Shown piece after piece: positions 8,667-17,893 of a stretch of DNA of 64,000 bases. The stretch is from Methylobacterium sp. Leaf125 (GTDB lineage Bacteria > Pseudomonadota > Alphaproteobacteria > Rhizobiales > Beijerinckiaceae), in NCBI RefSeq assembly GCF_001423085.1, contig NZ_LMNU01000012.1, positions 194,698 to 258,697 on the forward strand, written 5' to 3'. Under the pieces are notes generated by a model. It did not search any database. It was not told where the DNA came from and saw only the letters and a list, made by a program, of their open reading frames with translations. Each line of letters begins with the position of its first letter. Position 1 is the first letter of the stretch. A program made the position numbers and the translations under genes.

Positions 8667-10382
8667 TCAGCCGCCCGTGGCGAAGGTCTGGCCTGCCGTG
8701 CCCGCGAGGTGCTCGACGATCGGGCCGAGGGCGAGGGACGGGAAGAAGGTCAGGCCGCCAACGATCAGGATCACGCCAACCAACATGCCGATGAACAGCC
8801 CGCCATGGGTCGGCAGCGTCCCGGCGGACGCCGGCACGGTCTTCTTGGCCGCGAGGGCGCCCGCGATCGCCAGGGCGGGGATGATGACGAAGAACCGTCC
8901 CACCAGCATGCCGATCGCCAGCGTCGTGTTGTAGAAGGGCGTGTTGCCGCTGAGGCCACCGAAGGCCGAGCCGTTGTTGGCTGCGGCTGAGGTGAAGGCG
9001 TAAAGGATCTCCGAGAATCCGTGCGGCCCGGCATTGGCGGGACCGGCGAGACCGGCGGCCACCACGGTGGCGAGGGCGGTGAAGCCCAGCATCATCAGCG
9101 GCAGGCACAGGATGGCAAGCATGGCCATCTTCACCTCCCGCGACTCGATCTTCTTGCCAAGATACTCAGGCGTCCGGCCGACCATGAGTCCGGCGACGAA
9201 GATCGCCACGATGACGAAGACCAGCATGCCGTAGAGACCCGCCCCGACGCCGCCGACGATGATCTCGCCGAGTTGCATGTTGATCATCGGGATCAGGCCG
9301 CCGAGAGCGGTAAAGCTGTCGTGCATCGCGTTCACCGCGCCGCAGGAGGCGGCAGTGGTCACCACCGCGAACAACGCCGAGGCGACGATGCCGAAGCGAA
9401 GCTCCTTGCCCTCCATGTTTCCGCCCGTGAACCCCATCCCATTCAGAACGGAGCTGCCCGCGGCCTCGCTGGCATAGGTGACGAGGACGCCGGCGAGAAA
9501 CAGCACGCCCATGGCGCCGAGGATGGCCCAGCCCTGCCGCTCGTCGCCGACCATTCGGCCGAAGACGTTGGTCATCGCCGCGCCGAGGACGAAGATCGAA
9601 ACCATCTGGAAGAAGTTGGACAGAGCGGTCGGATTCTCGAAGGGATGGGCCGCGTTGGCGTTGAAGAACCCGCCGCCGTTGGTACCGAGCATCTTGATCG
9701 CGACTTGGCTCGCCACGGGTCCGACCGCGATCGTCTGGGTGGTGCCTTCGAGGGTCGTGGCCTGGATGGAGGCGCCCAGGGTCTGCGGGATGCCCTGCGA
9801 GACCAGAACCAGGGTGTAGAGCACGCAGATCGGCAGCAGCACGTAGAGCGTGCAGCGGGTCAGATCGACCCAGAACGAGCCCACCGTCCGGGCCGAGGCC
9901 CGCGAGAAGCCCCGAACGAGGGCGAGGGCGAGGGCGATGCCGGTGGCCGCCGAGAGGAAATTCTGGTGCGTGAGGCCCAGCATCTGCGACAGGTAGGAGA
10001 GGGTGCTCTCGCCGCCGTAGTTCTGCCAATTGGTATTCGTCACGAAGCTCGCCGCGGTGTTGAAGGCGAGATCCGGCGCCACTGCGGCTTGCCCGGCCGG
10101 GTTCAGAGGCAGGACATCCTGCAGACGTAGGAGGCCGTAGAGCGCCACGAAGCCGAGGGCGTGGAACGTCAGCATGGCGAGCCCGTAGCCGAGCCAGCTC
10201 TGCTCGCTCCGGGCATCGATGCCGGCGAGGCGATAGAGCCCGGTCTCGACGGGCCCGAGCGTGGGCGAGAGCAGCGTGCGCTCGCCCTTGAAGACGCGGG
10301 TCATGTACCCGCCGAGCGGCCTGACGAGCGCCAGCACGGTCGCGCAGAACAGCGCGACCTGAATCCATCCGTTGATGGTCAT
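8667..10382 (-). CDS. kdpA: KdpA, K+-binding channel-like subunit
   Basis: 571 residues, with about ten membrane helices. Selectivity-filter-like segments are visible: [61 protein letters not shown] and a fourth around [17 protein letters not shown]. These are the repeated Gly-containing loops of the SKT superfamily. It binds and passes K+ in the KdpFABC complex. KdpF lies 36 bases upstream. Confidence 0.96.
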   Translation of the reverse strand: MTINGWIQVALFCATVLALVRPLGGYMTRVFKGERTLLSPTLGPVETGLYRLAGIDARSEQSWLGYGLAMLTFHALGFVALYGLLRLQDVLPLNPAGQAAVAPDLAFNTAASFVTNTNWQNYGGESTLSYLSQMLGLTHQNFLSAATGIALALALVRGFSRASARTVGSFWVDLTRCTLYVLLPICVLYTLVLVSQGIPQTLGASIQATTLEGTTQTIAVGPVASQVAIKMLGTNGGGFFNANAAHPFENPTALSNFFQMVSIFVLGAAMTNVFGRMVGDERQGWAILGAMGVLFLAGVLVTYASEAAGSSVLNGMGFTGGNMEGKELRFGIVASALFAVVTTAASCGAVNAMHDSFTALGGLIPMINMQLGEIIVGGVGAGLYGMLVFVIVAIFVAGLMVGRTPEYLGKKIESREVKMAMLAILCLPLMMLGFTALATVVAAGLAGPANAGPHGFSEILYAFTSAAANNGSAFGGLSGNTPFYNTTLAIGMLVGRFFVIIPALAIAGALAAKKTVPASAGTLPTHGGLFIGMLVGVILIVGGLTFFPSLALGPIVEHLAGTAGQTFATGG

Positions 10383-10418
10383 CGAGGGGGGTCCTTGGAA
10401 ATCCGTCCGGAGGGCGCG

Positions 10419-10508
10419 TCAGAACCGTTCAGGGCGCACGAGGGCGAAGGTGAGGTAGCCGAGCAGCCCGAGGGTCACGAGGGCGCCGAAGGTGAGGTCG
10501 AGGGTCAT
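10419..10508 (-). CDS. kdpF: KdpF, small stabilising subunit (29 aa)
   Basis: ATG at 10508 encodes 29 residues: MTLDLTFGALVTLG, then LLGYLTFALVRPERF. It is a single transmembrane helix ending in the LxxPERF signature characteristic of KdpF. It sits immediately before kdpA, the conserved position, and stabilises the KdpABC complex in the membrane. Confidence 0.9.
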   Translation of the reverse strand: MTLDLTFGALVTLGLLGYLTFALVRPERF

Positions 10509-10534
10509 GGCGGGGGATGCTCCTGGCGGCGCGC

Positions 10535-10618
10535 TCAGAGGCGTTCGCACAGCAGCGCGTATCCGGCTGCCAGGCCGAAAAAGGCGAGCCCTGCGGCGAG
10601 GAAGGCGATGTCCAGCAT
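10535..10618 (-). CDS. 27-aa membrane peptide heading the kdp operon
   Basis: ATG at 10618 encodes MLDIAFLAAGLAFFGLAAGY followed by ALLCERL, a one-helix peptide that ends 26 bases before kdpF. Tiny ORFs with this 'MLD...FF.LA..Y...C.RL' look are often seen just upstream of kdpF in Rhizobiales, from general recollection. It is likely an additional small subunit or leader peptide of the Kdp complex. Size limits certainty. Confidence 0.6.
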   Translation of the reverse strand: MLDIAFLAAGLAFFGLAAGYALLCERL

Positions 10619-10758
10619 TCTGCGTCCGATCCTGTGCGGCGGATCGGCTGGGGTCGTTGAGACCGATCACGCTCGCCCGGATCATGGACGGGAACCGCGT
10701 TAGGGTTCGAGGGAGCGCTCGGCGCGATCTTATAAGGATCGTATGAGGATCGGAGCCT

Positions 10759-11943
10759 TCAGGGCGACGAAGGCGCCAAGTCGAGCTTGGCCGCGAGGCG
10801 CGGATAGACCCGCAGGGCGTTACCGGCATAGACCTTCGCGCGGTCCGTGTCGGAGAGCGCGGCCGCCTCGACGTAGCGCTTGGTGTCGTCGAAGGCGTGG
10901 CCGGTCTCGGGATCGATCCCGTTCACCGCGCCGACCATCTCCGACGCGAAGAGAATGTTGTCCCGGGGCACGACCTTGAGCAGAAGGTCGATTCCGGGTT
11001 GATGATAGACGCAGGTGTCGAAATAGACGTTGCGCAGCAGTTCCGTGAGTGGCGGACGCTTGAGGTCCTGCGCCAGCCCACGATAGCGCCCCCAGTGATA
11101 AGGAACCGCACCACCCCCGTGCGGAATGATGAGGCGCAGGGTTGGGAAATCCTTGAACAGGTCCGAGGTGACGAACTGCATGAAGGCCGTGGTATCGCCG
11201 TTCATGTAATGCGCGCCGGTCGCATGGAAGTTGCGGTTGGCCGACGCGCTCACGTGCACCATGCCGGGAACGTCGAGCTCGACCATCCTTTCCCAGAGTG
11301 GATACCAGAAGCGATCCGAGAGGGGCGGATCGCTCCAGTGGCCACCGGACGGATCGGGGTTCACGTTGCAACCGACGAATCCCAGCTGGGTCACGCAGCG
11401 CTCGAGTTCCGCCGTGCAGTTCTGCGGCGAGACGCCCGGTGTCTGCGGCAGCTGACAGACACCGACGAAGTTGCGCGGCATCAGGGTGACAACGCGGTGG
11501 ATCATGTCGTTGGAGACGATCGACCAGTCGAGACTGGTCCGGACATTGCCGATGTGGTGCCCCATGCCTCCGGCACGCGGCGAGAATAACGCGAGGGAAA
11601 TGCCGCGCTCCGTCTGGAGCTTGATCTGGCGCTCGGCAACGCTCGCGCGGACCTCGTCGTCGCTGACCGTCAGCGCGGAAACCGAGGGTGACTGCGCAGG
11701 ATCGTTGATGGCATCGATCTGGCGCTTGCGCCATGCCAGCATGGCCGGCGGCTCGGTGGTGTAGTGGCCGTGGCAATCGATCACCGGGCCGCGATAGGGC
11801 ATACGCCCCGCGGTCTGCGCCGAGGCCGGCGGCGTTCCCGTCGCCGCTGCAGCCCCGAGGGCCGCCACCGCCCGCATGAAGCCGCGCCGCGGTAGGCAGC
11901 AGGCACAGGCCGCAGGGAGCGCGGCGTCGGAGGCTGCGATCAT
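10759..11943 (-). CDS. Tat-exported amidohydrolase, LigJ (4-oxalomesaconate hydratase)-like
   Basis: The frame is open from 12000, but ATG at 11943 (MIAASDAALPAACACCLPRR) leaves a 7-base gap after the upstream gene. A twin-arginine signal (PRRGFMRAVAALGAAAATG) is followed by VIDCHGHYTTEPPAMLAW, the metal-binding HxH of the amidohydrolase superfamily in the form seen in LigJ-type 4-oxalomesaconate hydratases and related decarboxylases. Further metal or catalytic candidates are LRLIIPHGGGAVPYHWGR and FASEMVG. Export is unexpected for a LigJ-type catabolic enzyme, so the substrate is unknown. It forms an operon with the next amidohydrolase. Confidence 0.75.
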   Translation of the reverse strand: MIAASDAALPAACACCLPRRGFMRAVAALGAAAATGTPPASAQTAGRMPYRGPVIDCHGHYTTEPPAMLAWRKRQIDAINDPAQSPSVSALTVSDDEVRASVAERQIKLQTERGISLALFSPRAGGMGHHIGNVRTSLDWSIVSNDMIHRVVTLMPRNFVGVCQLPQTPGVSPQNCTAELERCVTQLGFVGCNVNPDPSGGHWSDPPLSDRFWYPLWERMVELDVPGMVHVSASANRNFHATGAHYMNGDTTAFMQFVTSDLFKDFPTLRLIIPHGGGAVPYHWGRYRGLAQDLKRPPLTELLRNVYFDTCVYHQPGIDLLLKVVPRDNILFASEMVGAVNGIDPETGHAFDDTKRYVEAAALSDTDRAKVYAGNALRVYPRLAAKLDLAPSSP

Positions 11944-11950
11944 CACGACC

Positions 11951-13228
11951 TCACCGGACGGAGAAGGGGAGCTGATACGGGCGGCCGAACGGGACGCCAT
12001 TGTTCACCGTCTGGACGGGCGAGAGGAAGCCCGTCCCGTCGCGGCGGTTGTTGCGGGTGTCGACCAGGGAGAGTGGCCGCTCGACCCATTCCATCACCGA
12101 GACGTCGCCGGGCGCACCCACCTGCAGGGTTCCGAGCTTGGCGTCCCGGTCGATGATGCGGGCGGGGGCCGCGGTCGCCATCGCGATGACCTGCTCCAGG
12201 CTGAAGCCCAGGGGCAGGAACTTGCTCATCACCAGGGGCAGGAACGGCATGCCCGGCGTGTTGCCGGAGACGACGTGCAAATCCGACGAAATCGTATCGG
12301 GCGGGGCTCCTTGAGCGATGGCCGCTTCCGCCACGGTGAAATCGAAGGAGCCGCCGCCATGGCCGATGTCGAAGACGACGCCACGCTGCTTGGCGGCAAG
12401 GGCCGCCGGCAGAAGCCTGCCGTCCTGAACGATATTGGTGAACTGCCCGGCCATGTTCGGCGCGCCCGAGTAGCAGTGCGTGAGGATGTCGCCCGGCCGA
12501 AGCAGGTCGAGAATGCGGCTCATCAGGTCGGCGGTCTCGACGCCACCGATATGCACCATCACCTTGGCGGGGCGTCCGGACAATTCGCAGGCCTGGATCG
12601 CCCGACGCAGGGGCTCGGCGCCATGCTTGAAGATGACGTTCTCGGACATCCGGACCTTCGCCCCGAGGACGAAGTCCGGATTCTCCGCGATGGCGAGCGC
12701 GCAGGCTTCCACCTGGGCATGGTCGATGTTGTAGAGTTCCGCGACCGGGAAAGCGGACAATCCGTGATTGGCGATGTGCACGAAGGCGAACATCCGCGTT
12801 CGGGTCTGCGCGGCAATGTGCCGGCGCAGCGCCGCGATGGTGTTCGCGCCGGCATCGCCAGCGGAGACCACCGTCGTCACCCCTGAGAATGGCACCGTTT
12901 CATCGGCCGGGATGCCGATCGCCGAGCCGTAGGGAAAGGTATGGGCGTGCAGGTCGACGAGGCCTGGCAGCACGAGTTTGCCGGATGCGTCGATCGTCTG
13001 CTTGGCCCGATCCATCGGCAGACCCGCCGCGAGGGCAGCGATCCGTCCATGACGGATGCCGACGTCGCGCTTCCCGCGCAGGGACTGGCTCGGATCGATC
13101 ACCTCACCGCCCCGTATGAGGAGGTCGAAGGGGCCGCTCGGGTCCGGCTCCGCCCAGGCCCCGGTCGTGGCGGCGAGACTCGTCGCGGCCGCACCAGCGA
13201 GCCAGGCGCGACGGGTTACCGCGTCCAC
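11951..13228 (-). CDS. Tat-exported dihydroorotase-like amidohydrolase/deacetylase
   Basis: A cyclic-amidohydrolase-like enzyme. GTG at 13228 (VDAVTRRAWLAGAAATSLAA) puts a twin-arginine signal at the N-terminus; an alternative TTG start lies at 13285. DLLIRGGEVIDPSQSLRGKR and KLVLPGLVDLHAHTFPYGS give the beta-sandwich entry and the HxH metal site. KVMVHIGG, ILTHCYSG and ISSDLHVVSGN supply further His/Asp ligands. It resembles the EF_0837/AHA_3915 deacetylase group of the superfamily. The neighbouring exported amidohydrolase follows after 7 bases, so the two may act in sequence on one periplasmic compound (inference). Confidence 0.75.
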   Translation of the reverse strand: MDAVTRRAWLAGAAATSLAATTGAWAEPDPSGPFDLLIRGGEVIDPSQSLRGKRDVGIRHGRIAALAAGLPMDRAKQTIDASGKLVLPGLVDLHAHTFPYGSAIGIPADETVPFSGVTTVVSAGDAGANTIAALRRHIAAQTRTRMFAFVHIANHGLSAFPVAELYNIDHAQVEACALAIAENPDFVLGAKVRMSENVIFKHGAEPLRRAIQACELSGRPAKVMVHIGGVETADLMSRILDLLRPGDILTHCYSGAPNMAGQFTNIVQDGRLLPAALAAKQRGVVFDIGHGGGSFDFTVAEAAIAQGAPPDTISSDLHVVSGNTPGMPFLPLVMSKFLPLGFSLEQVIAMATAAPARIIDRDAKLGTLQVGAPGDVSVMEWVERPLSLVDTRNNRRDGTGFLSPVQTVNNGVPFGRPYQLPFSVR

Positions 13229-13589
13229 GTCGTCATTCCGCGGATAAGGTTGCAGGGCCGGGCGAGGGCAGGACGGGACAGCCAATGGCGATCACGCGGG
13301 GCGAACGGGGCTTGGCACCACGACATCGCTTCGACTCCCTGACTTCGGCGCTCGTTGATCGGCTCCGATCTTCAGGATGCTAGAGGCTGACAGCCGTGAT
13401 CGGCAATATCTTTCGCAGACGAACACGCGTTGGCGCAAAGGAACCGGTGAGCGAGGCTCGTCCAGCGGACGACCTCCACGCGTCCGGGAGAAATGGGATC
13501 CAGATGAAACGTCGCTCAGGCTCGCGCCGGCGCACGAGAACTTCGGCAGATCCCCATGCCAGCTTGATCAGCATTGAACAGGCGTTGAC
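13229..13589. other. Intergenic region, no feature recognised
   Basis: About 360 bases between the amidohydrolase operon and the end of the phosphatase gene. Short overlapping frames on both strands have no recognisable products. I see no strong hairpin or repeat. Confidence 0.5.
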
Positions 13590-14261
13590 CTACCTGTCGC
13601 GATCGACCTGCAGAAAGTCGATCGGCGGCCCGCGCGTCTCATCGAAGACGCCGGCGGTGAGGCTTCTGCCGTAGACGCATCCCGTGTCGAGATTGGTGCG
13701 GTAGGGCTGCCTGTCGGGTACCCCCTCCAGCTGCGGCGTATGTCCGTGCACCACGTGCTTCCCGAAGTCGAAGGCCGTGCCGAGAAACGGCTCTCGGATC
13801 CAGAGGTGGTTCCACATGTCAGGATCGACCCCGGTGCGCCCGGGGCAAAAGCCGGCATGAACGAAGTAGCGCAAGGCGTCCTCGTGGACGGTGGGCAAGG
13901 ACGAGAGCCAGGTCAGCACGTCCCGCGGAAACGCCTCCGGGGCGGTGATTCCGAAGGCGCGGAGGGTCTGGCGGCCGCCGTTGCTCAGCCACGTGGAGGC
14001 CCCGTGCGCGTCGCGATAGGCCTCCAGCATCATCTGCTCGTGGTTCCCCATGAGGCAGGTGAGGGCACTGGGCGCATCGCGCTGAAGATGCCTAAGGATC
14101 TCGATCACCCGGGCGCTCTCGGGACCACGATCCACGTAGTCGCCCAGACAGACGATGCGAGCCGGTCTCCCGGCTCGGTGCAGGTTGATCTGCTCCAGCA
14201 GCCGGAGCAACGCATCGGCGCACCCATGAATGTCGCCGATCGCGTAGGTGAGGACGTTCAT
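13590..14261 (-). CDS. Metallophosphoesterase (bacterial PPP-type serine/threonine phosphatase)
   Basis: 223 residues with the complete PPP motif series: GDIHG (YAIGDIHGCADALL), GDYVDRG (VCLGDYVDRGPESARV), GNHE (CLMGNHEQMMLEAY), and later His residues in YFVHAGFCPGRTG and HVVHGHTPQLEG. This is a cytosolic two-metal phosphatase similar to bacterial PrpA/B-like and ApaH-related enzymes. Protein or small-molecule substrate is not determined. It stands alone between the amidohydrolases and the pilus locus. Confidence 0.9.
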   Translation of the reverse strand: MNVLTYAIGDIHGCADALLRLLEQINLHRAGRPARIVCLGDYVDRGPESARVIEILRHLQRDAPSALTCLMGNHEQMMLEAYRDAHGASTWLSNGGRQTLRAFGITAPEAFPRDVLTWLSSLPTVHEDALRYFVHAGFCPGRTGVDPDMWNHLWIREPFLGTAFDFGKHVVHGHTPQLEGVPDRQPYRTNLDTGCVYGRSLTAGVFDETRGPPIDFLQVDRDR

Positions 14262-14400
14262 GCGAAGTCCGGTGACAGGGTCAGGGGCATGCCCGTCGCA
14301 TGGCAGGAAACGGATGCGCTGAACATCCCCGCGTCGGATCGGTGCCGGGGTCGTCGCTTCGCGCGCGGGTCACCGGCCACGCGAATTTGATGGCCCGGTC

Positions 14401-15363
14401 CTAGCGGAATATTTGGATCATCGCCGGGGTCAGGATGACGACGAACAGCACCGGCAGGAAGAAGAGGATCATCGGCACCGTCAGCTTCGGCGGGAGGGCG
14501 GCAGCCTTCTTCTCGGCCTCGTTCATCCGCATGTCCCTGCTCTCCTGCGACAGCACGCGCAGGGCTTGGCCCACGGGCGTTCCATAGCGCTCGGCCTGGA
14601 TCAGCGCCGTCGTCACCGCCTTGATCTGATCGAGTCCGATACGGTTGGCGAGATTCTCGAAGGCGAGTCGCCGATCCGGCAGATAGGAGAGCTCGGCGGT
14701 CAGGACCGCGAGTTCCTCGGCAAGCACGATGGACTGTCCGACCACCTCGGTGCTGACGCGCCGGAACGCGTGCTCGACCGACATGCCGGATTCGACGCAG
14801 ATCAGCGTCAGGTCGAGGGCGTCCGGCCAAGCGGCCCGGATCTCGGTCTGCCGCTTGTTGGCGCGATTGTGCAGGTACAATTCCGGAGCTTTGATGCCGA
14901 ACAGCAGCACCCCGATCACGATCATCGTGCGGATGGCAAACGGCTGGTCGAGGACACCGAGGACGAAGAGGTAGAAGATCGCCACCAAAGCGAGCACGAT
15001 GGGCGTCACCATGCGGAAGAACAGGAAGCCCGTCTCGGCCCCAGGCGACCGATAGCCCGCCATCATCAACTGCTTGCGGGCGGTCTCCGTCCCGAGCCAA
15101 CGGCTGAGATTGAACTGCTCCACCACCCGTCTCATGTAGGCCTTGGGAGCGACCCGAAGAGTCGCCTTGGAGCTCATGCGCTCACGCTCCCGGCGGCGGA
15201 TCTCCTCCCGCTCCTCACCGATCAGCTTGATCCGCTTGCCGAGGCGGTCGGGCTCCAGCATCGGCTGGAGCAGCGCAAAGGCGGTCGCCGCCGCCGCGAT
15301 GGCGGCCAGGGCGGTGCCCAGGAAGCGCGGCTCAGTGACTTTGGCGGCGATGAGATCCAGCAT
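14401..15363 (-). CDS. tadC: TadC, inner-membrane platform protein of the Flp pilus machine
   Basis: 320 residues, type II secretion F (GspF) domain family. Membrane helices are near the N-terminus (ALAAIAAAATAFALLQPML), mid-protein and at the C-terminus (LTVPMILFFLPVLFVVILTP). The conserved cytoplasmic core reads WPDALDLTLICVESGMSVEHAFRRVS. It pairs with TadB, encoded 65 bases upstream, to form the assembly platform on which the CpaF ATPase acts. Confidence 0.93.
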   Translation of the reverse strand: MLDLIAAKVTEPRFLGTALAAIAAAATAFALLQPMLEPDRLGKRIKLIGEEREEIRRRERERMSSKATLRVAPKAYMRRVVEQFNLSRWLGTETARKQLMMAGYRSPGAETGFLFFRMVTPIVLALVAIFYLFVLGVLDQPFAIRTMIVIGVLLFGIKAPELYLHNRANKRQTEIRAAWPDALDLTLICVESGMSVEHAFRRVSTEVVGQSIVLAEELAVLTAELSYLPDRRLAFENLANRIGLDQIKAVTTALIQAERYGTPVGQALRVLSQESRDMRMNEAEKKAAALPPKLTVPMILFFLPVLFVVILTPAMIQIFR

Positions 15364-15428
15364 GCGGTGTCTCCGTGCGATCCGACCGGACGAGGATTCG
15401 AACTCAGGAGTTGGTGGGCATCGAAGCG

Positions 15429-16397
15429 TCAGACGTCGAAGCTGATCATCTTCTTCATCGTGAAGACTCCGAGCGACATCCAGATCGCCGAGCCGACCAG
15501 GGCGAGCTTACCAATATCGGTCCGCCAGAGCAGAGAGATGTAGTCCGGGCTCGACAGGTAGGTCAGGAGGGCGACGATGAAGGGAAGCGCCGCAATGATG
15601 CCGCCGGAGGCCTTCGCCTCCATGCTCATCGCCTGGATCTTCCCGGCCATCTTCTTGCGCTCCCGCAGGACCCGAGACAGGTTCGCCAGAGCCTCCGACA
15701 GATTGCCGCCGGACTTTGCCTGGATGCTGATGACGATGGCGAAGAAGTTGACGTCCGATACGGGAACGCGCTCGTGCATCTTCATCAGGGCGTCGCCGAG
15801 GGACAGGCCAAGGGTCTGCGATTCGACCACCTGACGGAATTCGCTGCGGATCGGCTCCTCGGCTTCCCGCGAGATGATCCGGAAGCAGTCGCCCACCGGG
15901 ATACCCGCGCGCACGCCGCGGGTGATGATGTCGATCGCCGTCGGCAGTTCGTTGATGAAGGCCTTGATCCGCCGCTTACGCAGATAGGTAATGAGCCAGA
16001 GGGGCATGCCGAAGCCGCCGGCGAAGACGGCGCCGAGGCCCGCGAGGGGATTTCCGGTCGCGATCAGGATCACCAGACCGAACACCACCGCCATCACCGC
16101 GGAGACAGTGAAATATTGATTGCGCGACCAGGACAGGCCGGCGCGGGCCAGCTTCAGCTCCAGCGTGACCTTGGTGCCTTCGCGCTTGGCTTCGACTTCC
16201 TTGAGGCTCTTCGCGACCTGCTCGCGGCGATTGACCGTCGCGACCCGGTTTCCGGGCGTTGCCACGACGCTGACAGTCCTGCGCCGCTCGGCGGAGCGCT
16301 TCTCGCCGGAGAGGTAGGGAAAGACGAAGACGTAGGCGAGCCCCCCGGCCGTGAGCGCGAGGAGACCGGAGGCGAGGGCTAGACCGCCGGCGTTCAC
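15429..16397 (-). CDS. tadB: TadB, inner-membrane platform protein of the Flp pilus machine
   Basis: 322 residues with an N-terminal helix, two mid-protein helices (VSAVMAVVFGLVILIATGN), and a GspF-type domain with LPTAIDIITRGVRAGIPVGD and FFAIVISIQAKSGGNLSEAL. Paired hydrophobic segments lie at the C-terminus. Its start overlaps the cpaF stop by four bases (ATGA type), showing coupled expression. Confidence 0.93.
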   Translation of the reverse strand: MNAGGLALASGLLALTAGGLAYVFVFPYLSGEKRSAERRRTVSVVATPGNRVATVNRREQVAKSLKEVEAKREGTKVTLELKLARAGLSWSRNQYFTVSAVMAVVFGLVILIATGNPLAGLGAVFAGGFGMPLWLITYLRKRRIKAFINELPTAIDIITRGVRAGIPVGDCFRIISREAEEPIRSEFRQVVESQTLGLSLGDALMKMHERVPVSDVNFFAIVISIQAKSGGNLSEALANLSRVLRERKKMAGKIQAMSMEAKASGGIIAALPFIVALLTYLSSPDYISLLWRTDIGKLALVGSAIWMSLGVFTMKKMISFDV

Positions 16398-17848
16398 AGC
16401 CCGCTCCCGCCTGCGCTGGCCGCATCGAGAGCAGCGGCCAGCGCTTCGTCCTCGCCGTAGTAGCGGGCGCGCTCCCAGAATCGGGGACGGCCGATCCCCG
16501 TGGAGCGATGGCGCCCGATGAGCTTGCCGTTCGCGTCCTCGCCGAGCACGTCGTACAGGAAGAGATCCTGGGTGATGATGACGTCACCCTCAAGGCCCAT
16601 CACTTCGGTGATGTGAGTGATCCGGCGCGAACCGTCGCGCAGGCGGGTGGCCTGCACGATGATGTCGATGGAGCCGCAGATCATCTCGCGCAGCGTCCGC
16701 GACGGCAGGCTGAAGCCGCCCATGGTGATCATCGATTCGATACGCGCCAGGGCTTCGCGCGGGGAGTTCGCGTGCAGCGTACCCATCGAGCCGTCATGAC
16801 CGGTGTTCATGGCCTGCAGAAGATCGAACGCTTCCGGGCCGCGGACCTCGCCGACGATGATCCGCTCGGGCCGCATGCGCAGGCAGTTCTTGACGAGGTC
16901 GCGCATGGTGACCTGCCCGGAGCCCTCCATGTTGGGAGGCCGGGTTTCGAGGCGTACCACGTGCGCCTGCTGCAGCTGCAACTCCGCCGCATCCTCACAG
17001 GTGATGATGCGCTCGTCGGCGTCGATGTAGCGGGTCAAGCAGTTCAGCAGCGTGGTCTTGCCAGATCCGGTGCCGCCCGAGATGACGACGTTGCAGCGGA
17101 CGCGGCCGATGATCTGGAGGATGCGGGCACCTTCCGGCGAGATTGCGCCGAAGCTCACGAGCTGGTCGAGGGTCAGCTTGTCCTTCTTGAACTTACGAAT
17201 CGTCAGTACCGGCCCATCGATGGCCAGCGGGGGCGCGATGATGTTGACGCGCGATCCGTCCGGCAGACGGGCGTCACAGATCGGCGAGGCTTCGTCGACG
17301 CGCCGGCCGACCTGACTCACGATCCGCTGGCAGATGTTCATCAATTGTTGGTTGTCGCGGAAGCGGACGTTGGTCAGCTGGATCTTGCCACCGACCTCGA
17401 TGAAGGCCCGGCTGGCGCCATTGACCATGATGTCGGCGATGTCGTCGCGGGCCAGCAGCGGTTCGAGCGGGCCGTAGCCGAGCACGTCGTTGCAGATGTC
17501 GTCGAGCAGCTCTTCCTGCTCGGCGATCGACAGGACGATGTTCTTGAGCCCGATGATCTCCGAGACGATGTCGCGGATTTCCTCGCGCGCCGACTCCGCA
17601 TCAAGACGGGAGAGCTGGGACAGATCGATCGCCTCGATCAACGCCCCGAAGATCATGCTCTTGGTGCGGAAATAATCCTCCGACTTCACCGATTCCATGA
17701 TGGGCACGGGTTCGGGCCGGCGGGGTGCCTCCGCGCGGGGACGCAGGGCGGAATCGTCGTGGACCGGGAGCGAGACTTGCGGTTTGTCGACCACGGCCGC
17801 CGGACGCGGCGCCAGCACCGCCGCGCTGCCGGATCGTCTACCGAACAT
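16394..17848 (-). CDS. cpaF: CpaF/TadA, pilus assembly and retraction ATPase
   Basis: 484 residues, GspE/VirB11-like secretion ATPase. Walker A is [18 protein letters not shown], the Asp box and Walker B fall in [14 protein letters not shown] and [19 protein letters not shown], and the His box is [19 protein letters not shown]. The N-terminal ~100 residues are variable and Pro/Arg rich. It powers Flp pilin polymerisation in the cytoplasm, docked to TadB/TadC. Confidence 0.95.
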   Translation of the reverse strand: MFGRRSGSAAVLAPRPAAVVDKPQVSLPVHDDSALRPRAEAPRRPEPVPIMESVKSEDYFRTKSMIFGALIEAIDLSQLSRLDAESAREEIRDIVSEIIGLKNIVLSIAEQEELLDDICNDVLGYGPLEPLLARDDIADIMVNGASRAFIEVGGKIQLTNVRFRDNQQLMNICQRIVSQVGRRVDEASPICDARLPDGSRVNIIAPPLAIDGPVLTIRKFKKDKLTLDQLVSFGAISPEGARILQIIGRVRCNVVISGGTGSGKTTLLNCLTRYIDADERIITCEDAAELQLQQAHVVRLETRPPNMEGSGQVTMRDLVKNCLRMRPERIIVGEVRGPEAFDLLQAMNTGHDGSMGTLHANSPREALARIESMITMGGFSLPSRTLREMICGSIDIIVQATRLRDGSRRITHITEVMGLEGDVIITQDLFLYDVLGEDANGKLIGRHRSTGIGRPRFWERARYYGEDEALAAALDAASAGGSGL

Positions 17849-17893
17849 GGTGCAGCCTCCTGGCGGTCAGGTCACGATGAGCAGGCCGGGGCA

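Noticed and set aside
13396..13674. 92-codon plus-strand ORF
   Set aside because: Overlaps the phosphatase 3' end and has no recognisable sequence pattern.
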